From Pseudolysinimonas_A sp965653335 (GTDB lineage Bacteria > Actinomycetota > Actinomycetes > Actinomycetales > Microbacteriaceae): a DNA stretch of 63,435 bases. Each line of letters opens with the position of its first letter. The stretch's first letter is position 1. The notes under the pieces are model-generated. The model searched no databases. It was not told where the DNA came from and was given only the letters and a program-made list of their open reading frames with translations. Of this stretch, positions 25,118 through 34,147 are shown piece after piece. The position numbers and the translations under genes are program-made. Location of the stretch: the NCBI GenBank assembly GCA_965653335.1, contig CBFGZU010000002.1, positions 1-63,435 on the forward strand. The letters run 5' to 3'.

Positions 25118-27472
25118 GTGGTCACCGCCCTTTATCGCCGCTACCGGCCGGAGACGTTCGCCGAGCTGATCGGTCAGGCGCAGGTGACCGATCCGCTGCG
25201 TACGGCGCTGCGCACGGATCGGGTCAACCACGCCTACCTGTTCTCGGGTCCGCGCGGCTGCGGCAAGACGACGAGCGCCCGCATCCTCGCCCGCTGTCTC
25301 AACTGCGCCCAAGGGCCGACCGATGCTCCGTGCGGCACGTGCGCGTCGTGCGTCGAACTCGCGCGCGACGGCGGCGGATCGCTCGACGTCGTCGAGATCG
25401 ACGCCGCGTCGCACAACGGGGTGGATGACGCCCGCGACTTGCGCGAGCGCGCGGCGTTCGCTCCCGCCCGCGATCGCTACAAGATCTTCATCCTCGACGA
25501 AGCACACATGGTGACGCCGCAGGGCTTCAACGCGCTGCTCAAGCTCGTCGAAGAACCGCCCGAGCACGTCAAGTTCATCTTCGCCACGACCGAACCCGAG
25601 AAGGTCATCGGCACGATCCGCAGCCGCACCCACCACTACCCGTTCCGGCTCGTGCCGCCCGCGCAAATGCTCGACTACGTGCAGAAGCTGTCGGTCGACG
25701 AGAAGGTCGAGGTGGAGGGCGGCGTGCTGCCGCTCGTCGTTCGCGCGGGCGGCGGCTCGGTGCGTGACACGCTCTCGCTGCTCGACCAGCTCATCGCCGG
25801 GTCCGACCCTTCGGCCGGCTCGGGGACGGTGGTGCTGGAGTACGAACGCGCGGTGGCGCTGCTCGGTTACACCCACGGCTCCCTCCTCGACGAGGTCGTC
25901 GACGCGATCGCGGCGCGCGATGCCGGCGGTGTCTTCGGTGCTGTCGACCGGGTCATCCAGACCGGCCAGGATCCGCGGCGTTTCGTCGAAGACCTCCTCG
26001 AGCGCTTGCGCGACCTCATCGTCGTCGCAGCGACGCGGGACGGCGCCTCCGCTGTTCTGCGCGGGGTGCCGCTCGATGAGATCGACAGGATGTCGACACA
26101 GGCTTCGGCATTCGGGTCGGCCGAGTTGTCGAGGGCCGCGGATGTCGTCAACACCGCGCTCACCGAGATGACGGGGGCGACCTCGCCACGGCTGCATCTC
26201 GAACTCATGGTCGCTCGGCTGCTCGTGCCGGCCGCCGACCAGACCGAGCGCGGCGCCCTCGCCCGTGTCGAACGGCTCGAACGCCGGATGGGCATCGACG
26301 AGCACCCGTCGATGCGCGCCGTTCCCGATCGGCCGGCGGTGGAACCCGTCGACATCCGCACGGCCCGCAAGGCACGCGAGGAGACCGTCCCGGCAGCTTC
26401 ACAGGCCGAGGAGCGGCCACAGGACAGCGCCAGCGTCGGCGCCCCCAACGCCGCCAGCGTCGGTGCCCCCAACGCCGCCAGCGTCGGCGCCGACAACGAC
26501 CGCGACGCCGGCCGCCCTCGCGACGCCGACCTCGAGCCGCCCGCCGAGGACCCGACACCGCCCGACGTGCCCGTCGAGGCCGTACCGGCATCGACCGCGA
26601 CCCCGGTGACGCTCCAGCAGATCAGGGATTCGTGGCCGGAGATCCTCGAGGTCGTGAAGAACTCGAAGCGCAACGCCTGGATGGCCCTCGTCGCGTCGAC
26701 CCCACGCGCCTACGTCGGCGACGTGCTGACGGTCGCGTTCGCGACCGAGGCGGATGTGGCGTCGTTCAAGCAACCGCAGGGCCCGGGGGAGAGCATCAGC
26801 GAGCAGTTACGCGGGGCGATCCACGAGGTGCTCGGCGTGCGCGTGAAGTTCCTCGCCCGCCACGAGGTGAGCCCCGACGACGTCGCCGCCACCGCGAACC
26901 CGGCGACGCCGGAGTCGCCGACCGCGGAGGTCCCGTCGCCGGTGGGGTCTTCGGGCTCGCCGACGGTCGAGTCCGCGCCGAAAGCCGAGCCCGCGCCGAA
27001 AGCCGAGCCCCCGGTCTCGCCGAACGCGGAGTCCCGGGTCCCGGCGACGGCCGAGTCTCCGACGCCCCCGATCGCCGAGTCTCCGACGCCCCCGATCGCC
27101 GAGAACCCGCTCCCGCCCGCCCCCGAGTGGAACGTCGTCCCGATCCCGTCGAGCGACACGGCAGCCGTCCCAGTCCCAGGCGGGTCGCCCGCGGCTCCCG
27201 GCCCTGGGCTCGAGCGGGAGTCGGTCTCCGAGCCCAATGCGGGTTCCCATCCCCGTCCTGAGTCGGAGTCGATCGCTTCGGCGTCGTCGACGCCGGCCTC
27301 CGAAGCTCCCGCTCCGGTCGCCGCGAAGCGCGCGCCGCAGCAGAACACCGCCGATGGCAAGGCCCGCTACGGCGAAGCGGTCGTGCGCGAAATCCTCGGG
27401 GCGAGTTTCATCGAGGAGCAGTCGCTCCGCGCGGAGAGCGCGCCCGCGCCGCTCGACACCCCTGAGGCCTGA
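25118..27472 (+). CDS. dnaX: DNA polymerase III subunits gamma/tau
   Basis: A 784-aa clamp-loader ATPase from GTG 25118. Walker A is GPRGCGKTTSARI near residue 45, the zinc module has four Cys (CLNC, CGTC-ASC), Walker B is FILDEAHM, and the sensor region is RSRTHHYPFRL. After about residue 390 the protein becomes a long Pro/Ala/Glu-rich linker with tandem repeats. Two conserved-looking islands follow: one near residues 495-595 (WPEILEVVKNSKRNAWMALV) and a short C-terminal segment. TACTCT ends exactly seven bases before the GTG, implying a leaderless mRNA. recR follows five bases later. Confidence 0.95.
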   Translation: MVTALYRRYRPETFAELIGQAQVTDPLRTALRTDRVNHAYLFSGPRGCGKTTSARILARCLNCAQGPTDAPCGTCASCVELARDGGGSLDVVEIDAASHNGVDDARDLRERAAFAPARDRYKIFILDEAHMVTPQGFNALLKLVEEPPEHVKFIFATTEPEKVIGTIRSRTHHYPFRLVPPAQMLDYVQKLSVDEKVEVEGGVLPLVVRAGGGSVRDTLSLLDQLIAGSDPSAGSGTVVLEYERAVALLGYTHGSLLDEVVDAIAARDAGGVFGAVDRVIQTGQDPRRFVEDLLERLRDLIVVAATRDGASAVLRGVPLDEIDRMSTQASAFGSAELSRAADVVNTALTEMTGATSPRLHLELMVARLLVPAADQTERGALARVERLERRMGIDEHPSMRAVPDRPAVEPVDIRTARKAREETVPAASQAEERPQDSASVGAPNAASVGAPNAASVGADNDRDAGRPRDADLEPPAEDPTPPDVPVEAVPASTATPVTLQQIRDSWPEILEVVKNSKRNAWMALVASTPRAYVGDVLTVAFATEADVASFKQPQGPGESISEQLRGAIHEVLGVRVKFLARHEVSPDDVAATANPATPESPTAEVPSPVGSSGSPTVESAPKAEPAPKAEPPVSPNAESRVPATAESPTPPIAESPTPPIAENPLPPAPEWNVVPIPSSDTAAVPVPGGSPAAPGPGLERESVSEPNAGSHPRPESESIASASSTPASEAPAPVAAKRAPQQNTADGKARYGEAVVREILGASFIEEQSLRAESAPAPLDTPEA
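26430..26500 (+). repeat. 24-bp tandem repeat inside dnaX
   Basis: Nearly three copies of a 24-base unit encoding ASVGAPNA. Further in-frame repeats in the same linker are an 18-base unit encoding APKAEP (about 26979-27011) and a 24-base unit encoding ESPTPPIA (about 27052-27099, two exact copies). These are likely to vary in number between strains. Confidence 0.8.
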
Positions 27473-27477
27473 TCCCG

Positions 27478-28077
27478 ATGTACGAGGGGATCGTCCAGGA
27501 ACTGATCGACGAGCTCGGACGCCTGCCCGGCATCGGGCCGAAGTCGGCGCAGCGCATCGCGTTCCACATTCTGCAGACCGAGTCGTTCGACACTCAGCGC
27601 CTCGCGCAGATCCTTATGGATGTGCGCGACAAGGTGCGGTTCTGCTCGATCTGCGGCAACGTCGCCGAGCAGGACACGTGCTCGATCTGCCGCGATCCGC
27701 GACGCAGTCCGGCGACGATCTGCGTCGTCGAGGAGGCGAAGGATGTCGTCGCGATCGAGCGCACCCGCGAGTTCCGCGGGCTCTACCATGTGCTTGGCGG
27801 CGCGATCAGTCCCATCGACGGTATTGGTCCCGACGACCTGCGCATCACACAGTTGGTGCAGCGTCTCGCGGATTCGACGGTCACCGAGGTGATCATCGCG
27901 ACCGACCCGAACCTGGAGGGCGAGGCGACCGCGACCTATCTGACCCGTCTGCTCGTGCAGCCGGGCTTGCGGGTGACCCGGCTCGCTTCCGGGCTCCCGG
28001 TCGGGGGTGATCTGGAGTACGCCGACGAGGTCACGCTCGGTCGCGCGTTCGAGGGACGACGTACGGTCGAGGGCTGA
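27478..28077 (+). CDS. recR: Recombination protein RecR
   Basis: A 199-aa protein at family length. The N-terminal helix-hairpin-helix is LGRLPGIGPKSAQRIAFHIL, the four-Cys zinc finger is CSICGNVAEQDTCSIC, and a Toprim domain follows (VVEEAKDVVAIERTREFRGL). It loads RecA at gaps together with RecF/RecO. It is translationally close to dnaX, the usual arrangement. Confidence 0.97.
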   Translation: MYEGIVQELIDELGRLPGIGPKSAQRIAFHILQTESFDTQRLAQILMDVRDKVRFCSICGNVAEQDTCSICRDPRRSPATICVVEEAKDVVAIERTREFRGLYHVLGGAISPIDGIGPDDLRITQLVQRLADSTVTEVIIATDPNLEGEATATYLTRLLVQPGLRVTRLASGLPVGGDLEYADEVTLGRAFEGRRTVEG

Positions 28078-28099
28078 TCGCCTGGCAAACTTGACTCCC

Positions 28100-28861
28100 G
28101 TGACTCTTTCTACGGTCCGTCTCGTGGCCTTCGACCTCGACGACACTCTCGCCCCGTCGAAGTCGCCGGTCGACCCGCGGATGGCTGAGCTTCTCGTGAA
28201 ACTGCTCGGCGTCGTCGAGGTCTGTGTGATCTCGGGGGGCCAGTTCGGGCAGTTCGAGAGTCAGCTTGTCGACAATCTTCCGGTCGATCATCCTGAGGCG
28301 CTCGCGAGGATGCATCTCATGCCCACCTGCGGAACGCAGTACTTCCTGTTCCGCGACGGTTCGTGGCTTCAGCAGTACGCCGAGAACCTCACCGGGGAGC
28401 AGAAGCAGGCGGCGCTCACCGCCGTCGAGTCGGAGGCGAAGCGGCTCGGGTTCTGGGAGAGCGAGACGTGGGGTCCGATCCTCGAGGATCGCGGTTCGCA
28501 GATCACCTTCTCGGCACTCGGGCAGGCCGCTCCGGTCGACGCGAAGAAGGCGTGGGATCCGACGGGGGAAAAGAAGAACACGCTCCGCGCCGCCGTGCAA
28601 CTGCATCTGCCCGACCTCGAGGTGCGATCAGGCGGTTCGACGAGCGTCGACATCACGCGTCGCGGCATCGACAAGGCGTACGGGATGTCGCGCCTCGCCG
28701 ATCTCACCGGCATCCCGTTCGACCAGATGCTCTTCGTCGGTGACCGCCTCGACCCCGACGGCAACGACTTTCCGGTGATCGCACTCGGTGTTCCGACGCG
28801 CGCCGTCGAGGGTTGGGAAGACACTGCCGCCGTGGTCGAGGAGTTCTTGATCTCCCGCTGA
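28100..28861 (+). CDS. HAD-IIB hydrolase, phosphomannomutase/SPP-like
   Basis: From GTG 28100 this is a 253-aa HAD-superfamily protein. Motif I is AFDLDDTLAPSKSPV with nucleophile and acid-base Asp, motif II is CVISGGQFGQF, and motif III/IV is FVGDRLDPDGNDFPV. The cap domain is of the type found in eukaryotic-like phosphomannomutases and sucrose-phosphate phosphatases. The exact sugar phosphate is not evident. It lies 22 bases after recR and may be in the same operon. Confidence 0.85.
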   Translation: MTLSTVRLVAFDLDDTLAPSKSPVDPRMAELLVKLLGVVEVCVISGGQFGQFESQLVDNLPVDHPEALARMHLMPTCGTQYFLFRDGSWLQQYAENLTGEQKQAALTAVESEAKRLGFWESETWGPILEDRGSQITFSALGQAAPVDAKKAWDPTGEKKNTLRAAVQLHLPDLEVRSGGSTSVDITRRGIDKAYGMSRLADLTGIPFDQMLFVGDRLDPDGNDFPVIALGVPTRAVEGWEDTAAVVEEFLISR

Positions 28862-28924
28862 ATCGTCCCGACCTCCCGCCGGCTCGCCCCGATCTCCCGC
28901 TGTCTCGGCATTGATCTCTCGCGG
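28849..28924 (+). repeat. Short direct repeats over the HAD gene stop codon
   Basis: Four copies of a 12-base core close to GATCTCCCGCTG start at 28849, 28870, 28891 and 28913 (periods 21, 21 and 22). The first copy contains the last codons of the HAD gene. No gene is present in the remaining bases up to 29013. Confidence 0.7.
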
Positions 28925-29013
28925 GGCCGACGAATGCACGCTTGGCTCACCCGGACTGACCGCCCGGGCTGAACGCCACCGACTGACGGGCAGAGCTCTC
29001 CTGAGCGCCGGGT

Positions 29014-30342
29014 TCAGGGTGTTCGGGTGACATGTCGTCGACGGAGCGGGTTCTTGGTGATGAGTCGGAGGGTCCGACCATCGGGGGAGGTCATCCTCCA
29101 GCCGGCGTGGCCTCGGCCGGGTGGTCGGTGGATTCTCCAGTGGTTGTCGTGGAGCAGCATGTGGTGGTGCCGGCAGAGCAGGATGCCGTCGGCGATGTCG
29201 GTGCGGCCGCCATGTGACCAGGGGACGCTGTGGTGGGCTTCGGTCCAGGACGGGGGTCGGTCGCAGGTCTCGACGGCGCAGCCTCCCCAGATCGCGGCGA
29301 GGGCGATGCGTTGCCGGGATGTGAAGAGTCGTTGGGTGCGGCCGACGTCGATGCTGCCGTCGGAGTGGAAGATGACGGTCTGGTAGCCGTCGGCGCAGGC
29401 GAGGCCTTCTGCGGTGGCGATGGAGATGGTGGCGGTTTGGCCTTCGACGGTGGCGTAGCCGTCGCGGTCGCCGGTCTCGAGGTCGCGGGCGTCGACGTGG
29501 ACGCGCACGGCGGGTTTGCGGATTCCGAAGACCCGGCCGGTGTCAGCGGCGCCAGCGATGCGGATCATCTCGACGAGAGCATCGAGGGCGATCTGCTCCG
29601 TCGTGCGGGGATCCTTCTCCAGTTGCTCGGCCCGCGCGAGTTCGTCGGGGTCGAGGAAGCGGGGTCCGCCGCGGCGGGGCGCCGTGACGCAGTCGATCGC
29701 GTCGGTGACGAGGGCAGCAGATTCGGGGTCGAGCATGCCGAAGATGCGGGTCATCCCGTCGACTTGCGGGGTAAGGCGCAGAAACCGTTTGCTCCGCAGG
29801 AGCGCTTCGCGGTCGGCGACACCGGCGACATCGAGTTCGTCGCGCACTTCCCGGGCCCGTCGGGCGACCTTCTCCGGCGGCAGCCCGGCGGTCTCGATGA
29901 GCAGCCGTTCGGCGGCATCGAGCAGATCATCGGCGGCGACCGAGTCGGACGGCGCCCCCAGTCCCGTCGTGATGGCGGCTGCGGCGCCGACCGAGACCTC
30001 TCCGGATGCGACCTGCGTGGCAACCCCCGCGAACCACGGGTCGGGAGCATCCAGCAGCTTCCCGACCGTTACGAGCTGCCGCGCCTCCGCACCCGAAGAC
30101 CCGGTGACGCGGGCGACGAACCCGTCGGCGGTGCGATCCCCGGAGCGTTGCGCCAACCCCGAGTACCCGAGTTCACGGTCCGAGCGTCGCTCGACCTCGC
30201 CGGCGAGCGCTGCGGCGCAGGCATCCACGCGCCGTTTCGCCGCCGCGACCACTCCCAGCAGCCGCTCCAACTCGGAGTCGGACGCGCGCGGTAGACCGGA
30301 GAGCTCGGGCAGCTCGATCACGGTACCGCTAGGCATGCTCAC
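29014..30342 (-). CDS. DUF222 (13E12 family) protein with HNH endonuclease domain
   Basis: A 442-aa protein from GTG 30342. The long N-terminal DUF222 region is helical (about residues 15-320). The C-terminal HNH domain reads AVETCDRPPSWTEAHHSVPW, then GRTDIADGILLCRHHHMLLH, with paired Cys and the His-His/Asn/His metal site intact. The family is widespread and repeated in actinobacteria; its biological role is not settled. The start is uncertain: ATGs at 30378, 30366 and 30336 are also in frame, but GAAGGGA is best spaced for GTG 30342. Confidence 0.85.
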   Translation of the reverse strand: MSMPSGTVIELPELSGLPRASDSELERLLGVVAAAKRRVDACAAALAGEVERRSDRELGYSGLAQRSGDRTADGFVARVTGSSGAEARQLVTVGKLLDAPDPWFAGVATQVASGEVSVGAAAAITTGLGAPSDSVAADDLLDAAERLLIETAGLPPEKVARRAREVRDELDVAGVADREALLRSKRFLRLTPQVDGMTRIFGMLDPESAALVTDAIDCVTAPRRGGPRFLDPDELARAEQLEKDPRTTEQIALDALVEMIRIAGAADTGRVFGIRKPAVRVHVDARDLETGDRDGYATVEGQTATISIATAEGLACADGYQTVIFHSDGSIDVGRTQRLFTSRQRIALAAIWGGCAVETCDRPPSWTEAHHSVPWSHGGRTDIADGILLCRHHHMLLHDNHWRIHRPPGRGHAGWRMTSPDGRTLRLITKNPLRRRHVTRTP

Positions 30343-30360
30343 GCCGACGTTCCCTTCAGG

Positions 30361-30386
30361 TAGCATCTCGAAGAACATAGATGCTA
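30361..30386. promoter_or_regulatory. Inverted repeat at the 5' end of the DUF222/HNH gene
   Basis: TAGCATCT (30361-30368) and AGATGCTA (30379-30386) form a perfect 8-bp inverted repeat with a 10-base spacer. On the minus strand the upstream arm starts with TAGCAT, a possible -10 box, so the palindrome may be an operator over the start of transcription or a 5' UTR hairpin. Confidence 0.55.
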
Positions 30387-30506
30387 ATCGCTCGGCACGA
30401 GCAAGCCCAGTATATCGAATACCAGTACCCATCCGCAACACAACTTCCGCCCCGGTAAACTGGGCCGCCGGGCCATCGCCCCCCATCCCAACTCAGGAGC
30501 ACCACC

Positions 30507-31802
30507 GTGAGCCTCATCGTGCAGAAGTACGGTGGATCGAGCGTCGCCGACGCCGAGAGCATCAAGCGGGTCGCGAAGCGCATCGTGCAGACTCGCCGGG
30601 CGGGCAACGACGTCGTCGTGGCGGTTTCGGCGATGGGCGACACCACGGACGACCTCATCGACCTCGCGCACCAGGTGACGCCGCTGCCCGAGCCGCGTGA
30701 GATGGACATGCTGCTCACGACGGGGGAGCGCATCTCGATGGCGTTGCTCGCCATGGCGATCAAAAGCATGGGTCTCGACGCGCGGTCGTACACAGGTAGT
30801 CAGGCTGGCATGATCACCGACGACCGGCACGGGGCGGCGCGCATCGTCGACGTCACGCCGGGCCGCGTGCGCGAGGCTCTCGATGACGGCGCCATCGCGA
30901 TCGTCGCGGGCTTCCAGGGCTTCAACCGCGACAGCAAAGACATCACGACGCTCGGTCGTGGCGGGTCCGACACCACGGCGGTCGCGCTCGCCGCCGCCCT
31001 CGGCGCCGACGTCTGCGAGATCTACACGGATGTCGACGGCGTGTTCAGCGCCGACCCGCGCATCGTTCCGAAGGCTCACAAAATCGATCGGGTGACGAGC
31101 GAGGAGATGCTCGAGCTCGCGGCCGCGGGGGCGAAGGTCTTGTACATCCGCGCCGTCGAGTACGCTCGCCGCCACGGGGTCACTTTGCACGTGCGATCGT
31201 CATTCAACAACAGCGAGGGCACGTGGGTGCTGCCGGTGGAGCAGCACGACACGACGCAACGCGACGCGAAGGAAGGGGATTCGGTGGAAGAGCCGATCAT
31301 CACCGGCGTTGCCGGCGACCTCAACGAGGCGAAGGTCACCGTGGTCGGGGTTCCCGACGTGCCCGGCAAGGCCGCCGACATCTTCACCATCGTCGCCAAG
31401 ACCGGCGCGAATATCGACATGATCGTGCAGAACGTCTCGGCGGCCGCCACCGGCCTCACCGACATCTCGTTCACGTTGCCGAAATCCGACGGCGAGAAGG
31501 TCGTCGCCGCGCTCACGGGCGAGCAGGATGCGGTGGGCTTCGAGTCGCTCCAGTACGACGACCAGATCGGCAAGCTCGCCGTCGTCGGGGCCGGGATGCG
31601 CACGTCGGCCGGGGTGTCGGCTCAGCTCTTCCGTGCCCTCTCCGACGCGGGAATCAACATCGAGATGATCTCGACGAGTGAGATTCGCATCTCGGTCGTC
31701 ACCCGTGCCGACACGTTGCACCAGGCGATGCGCATCGTGCACGAGGCCTTCGGGCTCGACGCCGACGCCGAGGCCGTCGTACACGGCGGAACTGGTCGCT
31801 GA
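30507..31802 (+). CDS. lysC: Aspartokinase
   Basis: A 431-aa kinase that phosphorylates aspartate, the first step to lysine, threonine, methionine and diaminopimelate. The start is VQKYGGSSVADAESIKRVA, the nucleotide loop is TTLGRGGSDTTAVALAAALG, and two C-terminal ACT domains follow (TVVGVPDVPGKAADIF and VVGAGMRTSAGVSAQLF), indicating amino-acid feedback. GTG 30507 has CAGGAG upstream. TAAACT at 30456-30461 is a likely -10 box. An internal start giving the separate beta subunit, known in relatives, is possible. Confidence 0.97.
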   Translation: MSLIVQKYGGSSVADAESIKRVAKRIVQTRRAGNDVVVAVSAMGDTTDDLIDLAHQVTPLPEPREMDMLLTTGERISMALLAMAIKSMGLDARSYTGSQAGMITDDRHGAARIVDVTPGRVREALDDGAIAIVAGFQGFNRDSKDITTLGRGGSDTTAVALAAALGADVCEIYTDVDGVFSADPRIVPKAHKIDRVTSEEMLELAAAGAKVLYIRAVEYARRHGVTLHVRSSFNNSEGTWVLPVEQHDTTQRDAKEGDSVEEPIITGVAGDLNEAKVTVVGVPDVPGKAADIFTIVAKTGANIDMIVQNVSAAATGLTDISFTLPKSDGEKVVAALTGEQDAVGFESLQYDDQIGKLAVVGAGMRTSAGVSAQLFRALSDAGINIEMISTSEIRISVVTRADTLHQAMRIVHEAFGLDADAEAVVHGGTGR

Positions 31803-31910
31803 CGTCCCCCGGAGTGGGGTCGGTCCGAGGATGAGAGTCCTCTCACCTTTGCTGCGGGCGTTCGGAGGCCGTGGCTAGGGTTGCCAAGCGCTCATCGAAT
31901 CGGGGGGTTC

Positions 31911-32540
31911 ATGATGAAGGGTTCCATCGCCGTCGCCGTTGCGACCGGCACGCTCGTGGTTGTCGCGTACGGGGGGTTCGCGATGGCTGTCGAGGCGGAG
32001 GACCCGGGCGATCCGGTCATCGCGGTCTCGACCGCGGAGCCGGGGGAGCCGTCGGGTGAGGAGGCGTCGGGGGACGCGTCCTCACCCGACGCCCCGACGG
32101 ACGAGAACGGACTGGTGTGCGTGCTCGTGCCGGTCGACAGCGAGCCCACTGAGGGCGAGCCGACCGAGGACGCTCCCTCAGACGGCGAGTCGACCGAGAC
32201 CGAGACCGAGCCGGTGACGATCGAGCAGGTGCTCGAGGTCGACGCGATCGAGTGCAGCGGAACCGGCAACGAACGCAGTTCCGAAGTCGCCCTCGTACCG
32301 CGCTATCTCGCGCACTCCGACGAGTTCACGGGCGCCGAGAAGGGTGCGGCGATCTCCGCGTGGGCGAAGACCCACGCCAACAAGAAGAAGTCCGGCGACG
32401 ACGAGGAACCCGTCGATGACGCCGAGGAGACATCAGAGGATGTCACCACGTCAACGGCCGGCAAGCCCGCGTCGCCCGGACGTTCCGGCGACGCACCCGG
32501 TCACTCCGGCTCTCGGTCCGGCAATGGCGGGGGCCACTGA
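31911..32540 (+). CDS. Secreted acidic protein, unknown function
   Basis: A 209-aa protein not assigned to a family. It has an N-terminal hydrophobic signal or anchor (KGSIAVAVATGTLVVVAYGG) and then a long region rich in Glu, Asp, Ser, Thr and Pro (EPTEGEPTEDAPSDGESTET). A more ordered middle contains two Cys and a segment AHSDEFTGAEKGAAISAWAK; the C-terminus is Gly/Ser-rich (SGSRSGNGGGH). The start is read as ATG 31911 behind TCGGGGGG; the next ATG (31914) is equally plausible. It separates aspartokinase from asd and may be co-transcribed. Confidence 0.65.
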   Translation: MMKGSIAVAVATGTLVVVAYGGFAMAVEAEDPGDPVIAVSTAEPGEPSGEEASGDASSPDAPTDENGLVCVLVPVDSEPTEGEPTEDAPSDGESTETETEPVTIEQVLEVDAIECSGTGNERSSEVALVPRYLAHSDEFTGAEKGAAISAWAKTHANKKKSGDDEEPVDDAEETSEDVTTSTAGKPASPGRSGDAPGHSGSRSGNGGGH

Positions 32541-32598
32541 TCGAACGGTGCAGCCGTCGCTCGGCGCATCGCCGCGCGCGCGGCTAAGCTCTCGCCTC

Positions 32599-33651
32599 AT
32601 GAGCAGCACGGGTATCCGCCTCGGCGTCGTCGGCGCCACCGGTCAAGTCGGCGCCGTCGTGCGCCGCCTCCTCGAGGAGCGGAACGTCCCGATCGCGGAC
32701 ATCCGGTTCTTCGCCTCGGCACGCAGCGCCGGCACGACGCTTCCGTTCCGTGGCGAGGAGGTCACGGTCGAAGATGCGTCGACGGCCGACCCCGCGGGGC
32801 TCGATGTCGCGATCTTCTCGGCGGGCGCGACGATGTCGAGAGTGCAGGCTCCGCGGTTCGCCGCGGCGGGTGTGCTCGTCATCGACAACTCGAGCGCCTG
32901 GCGCATGGATCCCGACGTGCCGCTCATCGTGAGTGAGGTCAACCCGCACGCCCTCGACGAGGCGAGAAAGGGGATCGTCGCCAACCCCAACTGCACGACG
33001 ATGGCCGCGATGCCGGTGCTGAAGGTTCTGGATGCTGAGGCGGGGCTGGAGCGCCTCATCGTCAGCACCTACCAGGCGGTTTCGGGCGCCGGGCTCGCCG
33101 GCGGCGAAGAGCTCGCCGAGCAGGCGCAAGCGGCGATGGCGCAGGATGTCATCGGCCTCGTGCACGATGGGCGCGCGGTCACCCTCCCCGCCCCGGTCAA
33201 GTTCCCGAAGAACATCGCCTTCAACGTCGTGCCGCTCGCCGGATCGATCGTCGACGACGGTCTGGGCGAGACCGATGAGGAGAAGAAACTTCGGAACGAG
33301 AGTCGCAAGATCCTCGAGCTTCCCGACTTGCGCGTCTCGGGTACGTGCGTGCGCGTCCCGGTGTTCACGGGCCACTCGCTCAGCATCAACGCCGAGTTCG
33401 CCCGCCCACTGAGCGCCGAGCGCGCGACCGAGCTGCTCGCGGCGGCGCCGGGGGTCCAGCTGATGGATGTTCCGACCCCCCTCGATGCCGCGGGATCCGA
33501 TCCGAGCCTGGTCGGACGCATCCGTCCCGATCAGAGCGCGCCCGAAGGCCGGGGCCTCAGCTTCTTCATCTCCAACGACAATCTCCGCAAGGGAGCGGCG
33601 CTCAACGCGGTGCAGATCGCGGAGATCGTGGCCGCCCGCGTCACGCTGTAG
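32599..33651 (+). CDS. asd: Aspartate-semialdehyde dehydrogenase
   Basis: A 350-aa enzyme that reduces aspartyl phosphate to the semialdehyde using NADPH. The Rossmann loop is GVVGATGQVGAVV, catalytic Cys132 is in NPNCTTMAAMPV, and the C-terminal His lies in VFTGHSLSINAEF. TAAGCT at 32585-32590 ends nine bases before the ATG, so the transcript has almost no leader. It acts directly after aspartokinase, encoded 0.8 kb upstream. Confidence 0.96.
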   Translation: MSSTGIRLGVVGATGQVGAVVRRLLEERNVPIADIRFFASARSAGTTLPFRGEEVTVEDASTADPAGLDVAIFSAGATMSRVQAPRFAAAGVLVIDNSSAWRMDPDVPLIVSEVNPHALDEARKGIVANPNCTTMAAMPVLKVLDAEAGLERLIVSTYQAVSGAGLAGGEELAEQAQAAMAQDVIGLVHDGRAVTLPAPVKFPKNIAFNVVPLAGSIVDDGLGETDEEKKLRNESRKILELPDLRVSGTCVRVPVFTGHSLSINAEFARPLSAERATELLAAAPGVQLMDVPTPLDAAGSDPSLVGRIRPDQSAPEGRGLSFFISNDNLRKGAALNAVQIAEIVAARVTL

Positions 33652-33772
33652 AGCTCGTCCTCCCCAGACCGCCTCACGGCCCGACTCGCCCGCCCAGGAT
33701 GACGGGACGTCAGGGAGCGCTCAGGGTGCTGCGACAGTGGCATCCTCCGAACAGTCGGAGCAGACTGGAGGA

Positions 33773-34138
33773 ATGACGGTGGGCCTGGAGACCTGGGTAT
33801 CGATCGGCACGCTTCTCGGCGTCGCGGTCGGACTCTTCGTTGCCATTCGCACGACCGGCGCCGACCTTCGGAAGGAGATCGGCGGTCTGCGGACGGAGCT
33901 GAAAGGCGACATCGGTAGCCTGCGGACGGAGCTGAAGGATGACATTGCCGAGTTGCGGACGGAGCTGAAGGGCGACATTGCCGAGTTGCGGACGGAGCTG
34001 AAGGATGACATTGCCGAGTTGCGGACGGAGCTGAAGGGCGACATCGCGAAGCTCGACGACCGAGTGTATGCCCTGGCCGCCGGTCTCCGCCCGCAGCTCG
34101 ATGAGCGCCGCGCCAAGGAAGCCCCTTCGGCTCGATAG
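33773..34138 (+). CDS. Small membrane-anchored coiled-coil protein with 11-residue repeats
   Basis: A 121-aa protein. One membrane helix at about residues 5-26 (WVSIGTLLGVAVGLFVAI) is followed by six consecutive 11-residue units of the pattern D-I-A-E-L-R-T-E-L-K-G/D from Glu35 onward, then a short basic tail. Eleven-residue spacing of hydrophobic positions predicts a right-handed (hendecad) coiled coil that would oligomerise. GGAGG lies directly before the ATG. Function is unknown. It sits between asd and mqo and ends nine bases before mqo. Confidence 0.75.
   Translation: MTVGLETWVSIGTLLGVAVGLFVAIRTTGADLRKEIGGLRTELKGDIGSLRTELKDDIAELRTELKGDIAELRTELKDDIAELRTELKGDIAKLDDRVYALAAGLRPQLDERRAKEAPSAR
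33875..34072 (+). repeat. 33-bp tandem repeat within the coiled-coil gene
   Basis: Six 33-base units. Units 3 to 5 (33941-34039) are nearly identical in DNA sequence (core GCCGAGTTGCGGACGGAGCT), while the outer units have diverged, as expected for recent unit duplication in the middle of the array. Confidence 0.85.
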
Positions 34139-34147
34139 ACTCGTTGA

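Noticed and set aside
30400..30506. LexA box before the DUF222/HNH gene
   Set aside because: Segments such as TCGAATACCA lack a matching GTTCGA half; no site meets the SOS consensus.
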